Assembly (NCBI GenBank): GCA_965277435.1
Contig: OZ255821.1
Location: 3,472,001 to 3,536,000 of the forward strand
DNA: 64,000 bases
Source of the DNA: Bog-105 sp965277435
Lineage (GTDB): Bacteria > Acidobacteriota > Terriglobia > Bryobacterales > Bryobacteraceae
Direction of reading: 5' to 3'
The notes below the pieces were generated by a model. It saw nothing but the letters and a program-made list of their open reading frames with translations. It did no database searches and had not been told where the DNA came from. A program made the translations under genes and the position numbers. Shown here piece by piece: positions 36,601-45,650 of this stretch (position 1 is its first letter; each line of letters opens with the position of its first letter).

Positions 36601-36867
36601 TCAGTTGAAAAACAGCAGCCACAAAGTAAAAGAGAAGAAGGCCGCCAGCGATGGATACGTCACGATCCCAGGTTCCATTTGCTCGTCAACGCCCAAACGT
36701 TTCACTACCAACCGCACCAGCACCGCTAATAAAATTGCCACCAGCACGCACAACATCCAGGCGGGAAAGTACGAACCGTAGATATTGAAGGCGGGCGCAT
36801 TCTGGCAGCCAGTCAGAGGCGCTACCACCAGCAGCAGAAAGCAAAAACCTGTTTTGCGGGAGTTCAT
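36601..36867 (-). CDS. ytcA: YtcA-family small lipoprotein/membrane protein
   Basis: 88 residues. The signal ends in a lipobox (VAPLTGC), then NAPAFNIYGSYFPAWMLC, which matches the SPAxxxxGAYYPGWFFC core of E. coli YtcA, then two hydrophobic helices (VLVAILLAVLVRLVVKRLGV and the C-terminal FFSFTLWLLFF). Family PF17090; role unknown. In E. coli ytcA lies beside mdtNOP. Here it lies between the outer-membrane factor and the HlyD protein, overlapping the former by ATGA, which supports a functional link with this type of pump. Confidence 0.85.
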   Translation of the reverse strand: MNSRKTGFCFLLLVVAPLTGCQNAPAFNIYGSYFPAWMLCVLVAILLAVLVRLVVKRLGVDEQMEPGIVTYPSLAAFFSFTLWLLFFN

Positions 36868-38309
36868 GGTTTCGCCTTGGACGGCGCGCGCTGCACCAAG
36901 TCCGCTGTCCGGTACGCGAGATCGGCGAAATCGGTGAGCACCCGGCTGCGCGCGGAAATGTCCGCCGACCGAGCCTGCGCCAGAGTGCGCTGTGCCGAGA
37001 GCACATCGAGAATGTTGCGCACTCCGTAGCTATACGATTCGAGTGCCGCGTTATACGACGAGTTCGATGCCTCGAGTAAAGTAGACGCCGCCAGCCGCTG
37101 TCGCAGCGCCGTTTTGGTATCCGAGTAGGATCGCCAGACTTCATCGGCAATCTGATCCCGCGTCGCTTCGGCCCGCGCCAGCGCCTCCTTCTCTTGGCTT
37201 CTCGATTCCGCGACTTGATTGCGCCGACGCCCTCCGTCGAAGATCGTCCAGGTCAGGCTCAGCTGCGCGTTGTAAACGGGGGCGCCCGCGTACGTTCCCG
37301 CAAATGGCGGCTGTTCTCCATACGCGCGCAAATACCCGTAGTTACCCTGAAACGTAAGGTCTGGATAATAGGCCGAGCGTGCTTGCCGGATGTCCGCTTC
37401 CGCTCCCTGCACGTCCGCCAACCGGGCCAGCAGATCCGGACGCTGATCGAGCGCCCGCGCGATCAGATCGTGGACCGTGCCGCCGATTTCCCGGGGCACG
37501 TCTAGTGTGTCGATTCCTTGCACGTGCAACGTTGACGAGGGCGCCGCCATCAAAGTTGTCGCTAAATCACCGGTTGCCGTTTCCTCCGCCCCAATGGTAG
37601 TTTGCAAATCGTATTCAGCCTGTGCGGTGGCGCTGCGCGCTTCCAATACGTCCGGCAGTGTCGCCAGGCCATGCGTCAGACGCGCTTCGGCCGCCTGCTC
37701 CACCGCTCGGGCATTCTCCAGATTCGCCTCGGCCGCTTTCCGCTGGCCATTGGCGTTCAACAGTTGGTAATAGAACGTCATCACCTGGAAAATGATCTGA
37801 CGGTGTACATCGTTAAACCCGAAATTCGCCGCCAGCAGATTGGCACGCTGCCGCGCGATTCTGTCCAGGCGCGTTCCGAAATCGAAGACGGTGTAGTTCA
37901 GAGTAAACTCCCCCGCGCCAAGCCCCAGAATCTGCTTGACGAAGGTGTTGTAGAGTAACACTCCCTCCTGCGAAGTCTGCCCGAAAGCCGTGGCCGCCAC
38001 TGTCGGATACAGATCGCTCTTCGCCACGCCGAGCATGGACGCTTGTACTTTGGCTGCCTCCCACGCGCTCCGTGTTTCGGGGTTGTGCTGCTCGGCTAAA
38101 TCAATCAGCTGCGGGAGCGAATATACGACACTGCCGGATAACTGAAACTCCCCTGTGAGGCGTTTGTCGAGTTTCTGCAATGAGGATTGCGATCCGCTCG
38201 GATTCCAGGGACGATCGGCGGAACTGGGCGCTTTTTGCGCCCGCAGACACAATGCGAGCGAAAGCAAAAAGAAACAACTCGCCGATAGTTGTGAGAAAAA
38301 TGCGCACAA
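36864..38309 (-). CDS. TolC-family outer membrane efflux protein (MdtP type)
   Basis: I place the start at TTG 38309, giving LCAFFSQLSASCFFLLSLAL as signal peptide and about 481 residues, close to MdtP. The frame stays open to 38750, but the upstream part is Arg/Ser-rich and includes a REP-like repeat, so it is not protein. Two OEP repeats follow, with long amphipathic helices, e.g. LIDLAEQHNPETRSAWEAAK near residue 60 and ATRDQIADEVWRSYSDTKTA in the second half. It forms the trimeric outer-membrane duct. First gene of the pump operon and coupled to ytcA. Confidence 0.88.
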   Translation of the reverse strand: MCAFFSQLSASCFFLLSLALCLRAQKAPSSADRPWNPSGSQSSLQKLDKRLTGEFQLSGSVVYSLPQLIDLAEQHNPETRSAWEAAKVQASMLGVAKSDLYPTVAATAFGQTSQEGVLLYNTFVKQILGLGAGEFTLNYTVFDFGTRLDRIARQRANLLAANFGFNDVHRQIIFQVMTFYYQLLNANGQRKAAEANLENARAVEQAAEARLTHGLATLPDVLEARSATAQAEYDLQTTIGAEETATGDLATTLMAAPSSTLHVQGIDTLDVPREIGGTVHDLIARALDQRPDLLARLADVQGAEADIRQARSAYYPDLTFQGNYGYLRAYGEQPPFAGTYAGAPVYNAQLSLTWTIFDGGRRRNQVAESRSQEKEALARAEATRDQIADEVWRSYSDTKTALRQRLAASTLLEASNSSYNAALESYSYGVRNILDVLSAQRTLAQARSADISARSRVLTDFADLAYRTADLVQRAPSKAKP

Positions 38310-39088
38310 CGGACCGCGCCTACGACACCCGAAAGCGCGAGTTGCTTCCGCGTATGCTGCGGTGGCTTGAGGCCTGTGCGCTTTTGAGGAACTCGCGCGC
38401 ACAACGGACTCGCGACCTGCGCTCAAGTCCGCTGAAGTTTCTCTTTCGTTTGGTGGCGGGCCCAGAGAACCAATGTCACTTAGTTTTGATCCAGGCCCAC
38501 TTAGGGTGGGAAAAGATAGCGCGGCTGCTGGCGGCTTTGAGCCGAAAGAATGACGCCACGAATGGCGGCATAGCAGGCCAAGGGGCTCGCTCCATCCACG
38601 GCAGTGAACACTTCTGGGAAAAGTAGGTGACATCGGGCCTAGAGGGCACCCCGCGCCGCCTGTGCTCGCTTCTGCAACCCGAAGAAATGTTCTCTCGAAG
38701 CGACGCATGCTCTGACACAGAGAAGCGCGCGGTTGTGCATCAACTTGCATCTACCAGCCGCGCAAGAAAAAGTATAGCTACTGTCGCGAGCGTGGTCGGC
38801 CTGAGGCGACCATCAGCTTACCGGTTCGCAGAACTCTGCGTTCGCAGGGCGCGTTCCAGGTTGGCAATCGAGTTCGGCCCGCTCGCCTCCATTACACCTT
38901 CGAGAGCTTTATCAGGCGCGCTACCAAACTCTTTGAACCATCACGTTGCTTAACGTTCTCCAGGTAATCGACCTCGGCTACCTTCGAGCCCACATCGCGC
39001 CCCAGCCGTTCACTCAAGAACTATTTGTGTTCCAGAGGTTCAGGCAATGCGCTTCCATGGCTTGCCGCGAAAGCCGCACCGGCCTCGA
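38310..39088. other. Gene-poor region upstream of the efflux operon
   Basis: About 780 bases. It contains the decayed REP-like copy at 38522-38594. The rest shows only short overlapping frames without recognisable protein features. The promoter of the pump operon should lie here, but no clear hexamers were identified. Confidence 0.4.
38522..38594. repeat. Second, decayed copy of the RAYT-linked palindromic element
   Basis: In reverse complement it reads TGGAGCGAGCCCCTTGGCC, then the 21 bases CTGC...GTGGCG identical to the first copy's central hairpin region, then a degraded form of the second hairpin (CGGCTCAAAGCCG). The closing terminal arm is lost. It lies in the leader of the efflux operon and opposite in orientation to the copy at 28241-28331. 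Confidence 0.75.
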
Positions 39089-39440
39089 AAAGCCTCCGGC
39101 GTCTTTTTTGCGCCGCTCGAATTCGAACGCGATGCCGACAAAACCAACCGCGCCATCCTGGCCGCCCTGGGCAATGCCAGCATTCCGGTTGTCCTGCTCG
39201 ATCACCGTCACGCGCCAAAATCCGAGCCGCGGCGTCTGGATCTGGTCGGTCTGAACAATCGCCAGGCTGGCTATAATGCCACCCGGCACTTGATTCAATT
39301 TGGCTGTACCCGTATCGGCTTTCTTGGCTACCACGGCGCTCCCTCGACTGTCGCTGCGCGCCTGAGCGGCTATGAAGCGGCCTTGCGAGACCACGGCCTG
39401 CCGCTTGTCGAGGCCGATATTGTGCGGTCTCGTGCGGGTC
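39089..39440 (+). pseudogene. LacI/GntR-LacI-type regulator fragment (sugar-binding domain only)
   Basis: The frame reads SGVFFAPLEFERDADKTN, then IPVVLLDHRHAP, DLVGLNNRQAGYNATRHLIQ and IGFLGYHGAPSTVAARLSGY, the periplasmic-binding-protein-like effector domain of LacI-type repressors. Neither an N-terminal DNA-binding domain nor the C-terminal half is present; sequence after LVEADIV is unrelated and runs into the guanine deaminase end. The fragment has thus lost both sides and cannot repress. Confidence 0.75.
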
Positions 39441-39452
39441 GCGGATTACCGC

Positions 39453-39929
39453 TCAGTAAAGGATCGCGGCACCACTCGCGTTCCACTGGCGAAACACCCC
39501 TCGCCCCTCCTCAGCCAACAACTGCCGGCCAGGAATGCTCCGCTGCTCAGGCTTGAGTTCCATCTCCCGGTAAATCGCCGCATCGCTGAAACCGCTTGCT
39601 TCCGCCTCTTGCCTGGTAGCTGCAAAATACACGCGCTCCATGCGCGCCCAGTAAATCGCGCCCAAACACATCGGGCACGGCTCGCAACTCGTATATAGGT
39701 CGCAGCCTTCCAACCTATAGGTGCCGAGCGTCTGGCATGCTGACCGTATCGCCATCATTTCGGCGTGGGCCGTGGGATCGTTCAGCGACGTTACCAGGTT
39801 CGTGCCACTCGCTACTACATGGTTGTCCTTTACAATGACCGCACCGAACGGACCGCCCGCGACCGAGCCGACATTCTGCAGGGCCAGCTTGATGGCCTGC
39901 CGCAGAAAGCCTTCCGCCCTCTCGTTCAG
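39453..39929 (-). CDS. guaD: Guanine deaminase (GuaD-type nucleoside/base deaminase) with apparent CTG start
   Basis: Family core: NDPTAHAEMMAIRSACQTLG with the zinc ligand His and catalytic Glu, then LYTSCEPCPMCLGAIYWARM with the two zinc Cys. The first ATG in frame (39758) lies inside HAEMM and would remove the His-Ala-Glu motif, so the true start is upstream. The frame continues with GGPFGAVIVKDNHVV back to a CTG (complement of 39927-39929) that overlaps the kinase stop as CTGA. This gives 158 residues, the normal length (about 156). It converts guanine to xanthine. No ATG, GTG or TTG is available in the needed region. Confidence 0.85.
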   Translation of the reverse strand: MNERAEGFLRQAIKLALQNVGSVAGGPFGAVIVKDNHVVASGTNLVTSLNDPTAHAEMMAIRSACQTLGTYRLEGCDLYTSCEPCPMCLGAIYWARMERVYFAATRQEAEASGFSDAAIYREMELKPEQRSIPGRQLLAEEGRGVFRQWNASGAAILY

Positions 39930-41092
39930 CTGGCTGTCTCCACTACGGCCCGCTCCCCGCGCTCCGCTAACGATCGCGCACGCGACGGTAAGCTGAAGGA
40001 AAAGGTAGATCCGCAGCCCGGCTTCGACTCCGCCCAGATCCGGCCGCCGTACATCTCGACGATGCGCTTGCAGATAGCCAACCCGAGACCTGTCCCTGGA
40101 AAATCCCGATTGTTCAACCGCTTAAACAGACCAAACACCTGATCGGCATATGTCTGGTCGAAACCTATGCCATTGTCCTTCACCGAGATCAGCCACTTGT
40201 CACCGTCTTCCACAGCATCAATCCGCACGTTTGGCGGACTGCTGGCCCGATATTTCAGTGCATTGCTGATCAAATTTTGAAAGACGAGTTCCAGTTGCGC
40301 GCTATTGCAGGCTACTGTCGGCAACTCACCGCGCGTGACTTTCCCTTTCGTCTCCTTCAGCGTTGCCTGAAACAGGAACAACGTCCCGTCTACCAGTTCG
40401 CTCAAATCCACCTGTTCGCCGTTCCGGTCCTGTGCCGGAATGCGTGCGTAAATCAGCAGATTTTCAAGCAGCGAACTCATATGCCGCGCCGCCGCTTCAA
40501 TATAGCCGAGATACTCTTCGCCCTGCCCGTCCAGGCTGCTCTTATAGCGTGTCGATAACAGCTTTGAAAAGAGAGCAATCGTGCGCAACGGTTCCTGCAA
40601 ATCATGGCTTGCAGCATACGCAAACTGCTGCAAATCATCGTTCAAAACGGTCAGTTCGCGCGCTTTTCTGGTCAATTCCTCTTCCGCCTGCTTGCGCTCC
40701 AGATGCTGGCGGGCTTCACGCAACGCTCTCCGCACGGCTGGCGGCAGTCGTTCCAGCTTCTGCTTTAACACGAAGTCGGTGGCGCCGCGCTTCAGGCTCT
40801 CCGTCGCTACTTCTTCCCCGATCGCACCCGACAAGAATAAGAAAGGAACATCCGGACAGTGTTCCTGGGCCATCGTCAGAGCTGCATAGCCATCGAACCC
40901 GGGAACCGCAAAATCCGCAATTATCAAGTCCGGACAGCCGGCTTGCAGCTTCTCGCGAAAATCCTTTTGGTCCTGCGCTCCTTCGAACTCATGCTGAATT
41001 CCGGCTACATGCAGGACATTCAGCGCCAGTTCGACATCCAGCGGACTGTCTTCCAGCATCAGAATGCGGACAGGCGATTCGCCCAAAGTCAT
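39926..41092 (-). CDS. Receiver-domain histidine kinase (phytochrome-associated)
   Basis: 388 residues. An N-terminal receiver domain (ILMLEDSPLDVELAL; phospho-acceptor Asp in LIIADFAVPGFDGY near residue 57; Lys in FVLKQKL) is followed by a coiled linker, a HisKA box (AYAASHDLQEPLRTIALFSK) and an HATPase domain (NLISNALKYR, VKDNGIGFDQ, GTGLGLAICKRIV). It is encoded 27 bases after the bacteriophytochrome and probably receives its phosphate. No DNA-binding output is present, so the signal must go on to another protein. Its TGA overlaps the guaD region. Confidence 0.92.
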   Translation of the reverse strand: MTLGESPVRILMLEDSPLDVELALNVLHVAGIQHEFEGAQDQKDFREKLQAGCPDLIIADFAVPGFDGYAALTMAQEHCPDVPFLFLSGAIGEEVATESLKRGATDFVLKQKLERLPPAVRRALREARQHLERKQAEEELTRKARELTVLNDDLQQFAYAASHDLQEPLRTIALFSKLLSTRYKSSLDGQGEEYLGYIEAAARHMSSLLENLLIYARIPAQDRNGEQVDLSELVDGTLFLFQATLKETKGKVTRGELPTVACNSAQLELVFQNLISNALKYRASSPPNVRIDAVEDGDKWLISVKDNGIGFDQTYADQVFGLFKRLNNRDFPGTGLGLAICKRIVEMYGGRIWAESKPGCGSTFSFSLPSRARSLAERGERAVVETAS

Positions 41093-41119
41093 TACTCGGT
41101 CACCAGTTGCATAATCACT

Positions 41120-43378
41120 TCACCAAGCTCTTTTCGGAAGCGTGAAAAAGAAGCTCGCTCCCACATCCAGTTCTCCCCGCGCCCATACCCTTCCTCCGTG
41201 ACGGGTCACAATCCGTTTTACATTTGCCAGGCCGATTCCGCTCCCCTCAAAGTCTTCCGCACGGTGAAGGCGCTGAAACACCCCGAACAACTTCTCGACG
41301 GAAGCCTGATCGAAGCCTGCCCCATTATCGCGGACCGAGAAGACGATCTCGTCGCCTTCTTCGGCTCCCTCAACTTCAATGACCGCAGTTTCGCGATACC
41401 GGGAAAACTTCACCGCATTTTGCAGAAGGTTCTGCCATACCAGCCGAATCAGCACCTCGTCCGCCAGTATCTCCGGCAGATTCCCCACTTTCCAAACGAC
41501 TGCGCGTTCCTCCGCCTCTCGTTCCAGGCCAATCCGCACCTCTTGAATCAATCTGTTCGTATCAATGCGCCTGCTGACCAGCCTAGTGCGCCCCAAATGC
41601 GAAAAGCTCAGCAGATTTTCTACGAGCGTACCGGCAAAATTCGCTGCCTGCATGATGACATTGATATACCGCCTGTCATCCTCATCCAGTTTCTCCGCTG
41701 CCGATACGTGCAATAACTCCGAATAGCCCAGAATATGCCGGAACGGCGCCTGCAAATCATGCGACACCGAGTAGTTGAAGGCTTCCAGTTCCTGGTTCGA
41801 CTTTTGCAGCTCGACACTTAACTCCGCTAACTCCTCGGCTTTCTTCAAAACGATGCCGATGATAGCGTGCCGCAGTTCGCCCGCTACCTCGATCTCCGCC
41901 GCCTGCCAGGGCCGCGATCGCCCGCGCACCATTTCCTTCCACGTCTCGAACGACTGCCGCGGATGCAGCCGCTCCGTCCTGCCTTCCACCCCCTCGACCG
42001 GCTTGCGCGGATCGCCACCCCATTTCACTGTCTGGATCACTTCGGGCCGGAACCACATCACATAACTGTCGTAGATCTTCGAAATGGAAATCGCCAGCAG
42101 GCCGCTTACCTTCCGCTGAAATCGCTCCATATGCGGCAGCAGCGCCGGTAAAGAGTCGGTATGGAAAACCTCCTCGCTCCGGGCCCCCTTCAGCCACTCC
42201 GCCATTAGCAGAATCTCCGGCTCTGGCGGACACGAGCCCAGGCATGTACAAGCACCCGCATGCACAATCGCCGCACCCGATGCGTCGCCGACAGCGAGTA
42301 ACTCATCAGAGTGCTTTCCTAACCCATCCAGAAAGTCGTCTTCCTGTGCCATGTAGGACAGCAGGCGAGCCATTACCGACGTTAGTCCGATCCGTCGCTC
42401 GTACGCCGCCCTCTCTTCCGCCACTTCGAGCTGAGTTGACACCATTTGCGCCAGCAGGTCGCAAGCAGTTCTCACTTCGAGTGGAACAAACTGTGGAGAC
42501 CGGGAATGGCACACAATCAGGCCCCATAATCGACCATCCGCCGCCAACAGCGAGATTGACAGGGAACTCCTAACTTCCATGTTCTTCAGGTATTCAATAT
42601 GAATGGGCGACACGCTCCGCAGGCTCGCAAAACTCAGATCGAGCGGCCCCGTTTCCTCGGCGCTCTTGGTGCTCACGATCGGCACCGGCTGGTAATTCAC
42701 GTCCGCAATCAGCCGGAGCCGGTTTAATTCATACAGCTTTCTCGCTTGCTTGGGAATATCGGAGGCGGGAAACCACAGATGAAGATACGGCGAGTAACTC
42801 TCATCCGTTGCCTCGCCAATCACCTGCCCGTTCCAGCTCTCGTCGAATCGATACACCAGCACGCGGTCGAAGCCCGTCAGCCGTTTCACGTCCACCGACG
42901 CGAATTCCGAAATAGCCTCTACCGTTTCGGCGCGCTTCAGGCGTCCTACCAGGGTGCTCACGATCGGATACAAGTTGTGAAACGATGCACCGTTCGGACC
43001 GTGCGGCGCCGGTTCCAGTTCCACAATCAGGCGATTGTCGAAACGGTGCGCAATTACGTGAAGACTGGTTTTCGTCGCCCGCGCCGTCGCTGTCCGCAGG
43101 TAAAGCGGTCCGGCATCGAGGTTGGCTCTGCGTAAGTCTGCCGTCAAAGACTCTGCCTCCGCCGGCTCAAACAACTCGTCAAATCGGCTGCCCAACAGCC
43201 GATCGCAGGCAACCCACAGATGTCTTCGAGTATTAACGCTCGTCTGCGTTATCGTCAGTTCGCTCTCGTCGAGAACCAGTAGAACACCATGTGGCTGAAT
43301 ACTGCCAGGAACATGGATCGGCTCACGATCGCAGGTCGCTAAGTCGGTTGGTATCGGGACCGCATCAGTTGTAGCCAT
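41120..43378 (-). CDS. bphP: Bacteriophytochrome histidine kinase
   Basis: 752 residues with the full PAS-GAF-PHY-HisKA-HATPase layout. The biliverdin-attachment Cys is in place (CDREPIHVPGSIQPHG, Cys16). GAF features: FPASDIPKQARKLYELNRLR with the Asp-Ile-Pro triad and SPIHIEYLKNMEVRSSLSIS with the chromophore His. The PHY tongue motif PRQSFETW is present near residue 470. The kinase part has FNYSVSHDLQAPFRHILGYS, NLLQNAVKFSRY and GSGIGLANVKRIV. It senses red/far-red light. No heme oxygenase gene (bphO) to make biliverdin is found nearby. Transcribed with the receiver-kinase gene. Confidence 0.95.
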   Translation of the reverse strand: MATTDAVPIPTDLATCDREPIHVPGSIQPHGVLLVLDESELTITQTSVNTRRHLWVACDRLLGSRFDELFEPAEAESLTADLRRANLDAGPLYLRTATARATKTSLHVIAHRFDNRLIVELEPAPHGPNGASFHNLYPIVSTLVGRLKRAETVEAISEFASVDVKRLTGFDRVLVYRFDESWNGQVIGEATDESYSPYLHLWFPASDIPKQARKLYELNRLRLIADVNYQPVPIVSTKSAEETGPLDLSFASLRSVSPIHIEYLKNMEVRSSLSISLLAADGRLWGLIVCHSRSPQFVPLEVRTACDLLAQMVSTQLEVAEERAAYERRIGLTSVMARLLSYMAQEDDFLDGLGKHSDELLAVGDASGAAIVHAGACTCLGSCPPEPEILLMAEWLKGARSEEVFHTDSLPALLPHMERFQRKVSGLLAISISKIYDSYVMWFRPEVIQTVKWGGDPRKPVEGVEGRTERLHPRQSFETWKEMVRGRSRPWQAAEIEVAGELRHAIIGIVLKKAEELAELSVELQKSNQELEAFNYSVSHDLQAPFRHILGYSELLHVSAAEKLDEDDRRYINVIMQAANFAGTLVENLLSFSHLGRTRLVSRRIDTNRLIQEVRIGLEREAEERAVVWKVGNLPEILADEVLIRLVWQNLLQNAVKFSRYRETAVIEVEGAEEGDEIVFSVRDNGAGFDQASVEKLFGVFQRLHRAEDFEGSGIGLANVKRIVTRHGGRVWARGELDVGASFFFTLPKRAW

Positions 43379-43451
43379 CGCCGTCTTCCGATGTGAAACT
43401 CCCAGCCTCCCGTGGTCGAGTAGGCTCTACGCCGATGTAAATTATGTCCGG

Positions 43452-43823
43452 CTACCAGCGCGAGCCGCCCCGGCCTCCGCCACCGCCCGACCGTTCGCCG
43501 CGCCCGCTTCCGCCATTCCCTCGTCCTCCGCCACCGCCACCGCCGCGATTCCCATAACCGCCGCCTGATCCGCCCTGCGGCTTCGGTCGCGCTTCGTTCA
43601 CGTTCATCGTCCGGCCATTCAGGTCCGCGCCATTCAACTGGGAGATCGCCGTCTCCGCATCCCTGCGCTCCGTCATTTCGACAAACGCAAAGCCCCGCGA
43701 CTGGCCACTATCCCGGTCAGTCACGATATTCACCCGTTCTACATTCCCGTATTGCGAGAAGGAAGCCATAAGGTCTTCCTGAGTCGTTTTAAAACTCAGA
43801 TTGCCAACAAAGATGTTAGTCAT
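43452..43823 (-). CDS. RRM-domain RNA-binding protein with glycine-rich tail
   Basis: 123 residues: one RNA recognition motif with RNP2 (NIFVGNLSF) and RNP1 (SRGFAFVEM), then a tail of Gly/Arg/Ser repeats (GGGGGGRGNGGSGRGERSGG). This is the bacterial Rbp type, common in cyanobacteria and Acidobacteriota and often cold-induced. It binds single-stranded RNA. About 140 bases upstream are free of genes and may hold a regulated leader, but no clear element was recognised. Confidence 0.93.
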   Translation of the reverse strand: MTNIFVGNLSFKTTQEDLMASFSQYGNVERVNIVTDRDSGQSRGFAFVEMTERRDAETAISQLNGADLNGRTMNVNEARPKPQGGSGGGYGNRGGGGGGGRGNGGSGRGERSGGGGGRGGSRW

Positions 43824-43968
43824 TCATACACCTGGTTCCAAATGGATTGATTTGTCTTTGTAGGGCTGTTCTAGACACCAAACGTCACTGCGGCAGGAAG
43901 ACAATGGGGATACATAACTGCAAAGACGAAATCAGTGTAACAGAACATTTCCGCCCTGTGTACACCCA

Positions 43969-45534
43969 TTATTCGGGAATTGATTTGGTTAAACTTCGGT
44001 TCCGAATCATGCGATAGCCCCAGTAATATGTGTTGTCCCGCAGCACATAGTTCCGCGCTTCGAGCACGATGCGGCGCGTCAGGCGGGTCAGTTTCGTCCC
44101 GGGTAGTTTTGGCTCCGCTACACTCGGCTCGTTCGCCACGCAGGCCTGCGCTCTCAGCACCACCAGATCGCCATCGGTCAAAACCGGCGGCTCTAGCGCC
44201 GCAGTCGCCGGCGTCTTTTCATCTTCGTTAATTTCCGCGGGCGCCGGTTTTGTATCCGCATGATCTACTGGCAGTGCACGGGCCTCGATGTGGTTTACCG
44301 GCAACAGTTCCGGATGGGGCCGCCCATCCTGGTAAATCGTCGAAAAGGATTCACCGTCCAGTAACTCAGGTGCACCGGCACAGCCGGCAAACGTCAGATC
44401 CGTCGATACCTTCTCGCGCTCCAGATCGATGTTTCTGTCGATCTTATGCGAAAAAGCGAGCGAGCTGAGTTTGAAACCTATACCCGTATCGTGCGTGGCC
44501 GCACCGAGCCAGACCTCCTGCCCCTGGAAAACACCCGCCCTCCACAGCCGGATATGGTGACGCTGCGTGATCGTGTCAAACGATTTTTCAAATACCAAGT
44601 CCGGCGGTGCGCCGTGATACAGCAGTTGCGATACGGGCGCGGCGGCATATTCCGTTTTGATGCTGAATGCCTGCCACATATGGGATGACGAAAGCAATGT
44701 GCGACGGTCCGCCATATACCAGCCGGATGTTACAAAGGCAGCCGCTATCTCGGGTCTGGTCCCGACTAACACGACGTTCATCAGGTCGGGCGCCGTCTGG
44801 CCTTTCCTGTAAGTAAGCCGGCTGAGTTTGCTTCCCAGCCAATCCGAAAATTCACCCTGCGCTCCCGCCCGCAGCGCATCGGGAACGGCTTCGCTGCGCG
44901 CCGGCTCAACCAGCACCCGTAGTTTCATGTCGGTGCCAGGAGGCAGATGAATCTCCGGCTCCGGAAACGGAAACAATAAACAGCGAGCCGCAAAAATTCC
45001 CGCCGCGCTAATTGGACCCCCGGAAAACTTGACCCATACCTGGTTCGACACGCCCGTCAAACCAAGCACTCCCCGGAAAAGTAAATTCGAGGTCGGTTTC
45101 ATCCAGAACCCGTTCAACAAGTTACTTGGATTACTGGCCGCCAGTACGCCTTTCACCTCGCCCTTGGCCGTGACCTGCTCCCGCGCATTGTCAATCGACC
45201 TCAGTCTCGCTTGCAATGGATATCGACGCCCGTCCGGCGTGGAATACTCGTTGAAACTTAATTCCAGTCCGGCGCGCTCGTGTACAATCCCCAGGCCCAC
45301 TCGCCGAGCCTTTACGACCGAGCCGTACACCTCGCTGCCCTTCGGAATCACTACATGGCCGGCTGTTTCGAACTGGTGAATAACCGCGCAGCGAAATGCA
45401 GTCCCTGCCGGAGACGAATAGCTTGTGAGGTGATTCTGCAGACGCACTTCCAGGTCGGATGGCTGCAGGCTGGCCGCCGAGCCGATCAAGGCCAGCGACA
45501 CCGCGAGTAGCGGAATGCGCGACCATTTCGTCAT
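43969..45534 (-). CDS. Secreted protein with LssY C-terminal-like domain
   Basis: 521 residues with a signal peptide (IPLLAVSLALIGSAASLQ). The first half resembles a beta-rich envelope protein with a GTAFRCAVIHQF strand and VIPKGSEVYGSVVKA. From about residue 230 (PDLMNVVLVGTRPEIAAAF, SGWYMADRRTLLSSS, YAAAPVSQLLYHGAPPDLVF, TQRHHIRLWRAGVFQGQEVW) it matches the LssY C-terminal domain (PF14067 type), of unknown biochemical role. Stands alone on the minus strand. Confidence 0.75.
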   Translation of the reverse strand: MTKWSRIPLLAVSLALIGSAASLQPSDLEVRLQNHLTSYSSPAGTAFRCAVIHQFETAGHVVIPKGSEVYGSVVKARRVGLGIVHERAGLELSFNEYSTPDGRRYPLQARLRSIDNAREQVTAKGEVKGVLAASNPSNLLNGFWMKPTSNLLFRGVLGLTGVSNQVWVKFSGGPISAAGIFAARCLLFPFPEPEIHLPPGTDMKLRVLVEPARSEAVPDALRAGAQGEFSDWLGSKLSRLTYRKGQTAPDLMNVVLVGTRPEIAAAFVTSGWYMADRRTLLSSSHMWQAFSIKTEYAAAPVSQLLYHGAPPDLVFEKSFDTITQRHHIRLWRAGVFQGQEVWLGAATHDTGIGFKLSSLAFSHKIDRNIDLEREKVSTDLTFAGCAGAPELLDGESFSTIYQDGRPHPELLPVNHIEARALPVDHADTKPAPAEINEDEKTPATAALEPPVLTDGDLVVLRAQACVANEPSVAEPKLPGTKLTRLTRRIVLEARNYVLRDNTYYWGYRMIRNRSLTKSIPE

Positions 45535-45650
45535 ATTTCTTTCACCAGGAAGCTCAGGTTATCGAAGCTCAGCTTACCTCACTTGCCGCTCCAGACCAAC
45601 TATTTATTCCAAAACAGGTTGAAACGGTTCTGTCGTACCGGTCTCGTCCT

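Noticed and set aside
38310..38750. N-terminal extension of the outer-membrane factor
   Set aside because: The added sequence is Arg/Ser-rich, covers the REP-like repeat and precedes a good signal peptide, so the start at 38309 is preferred.
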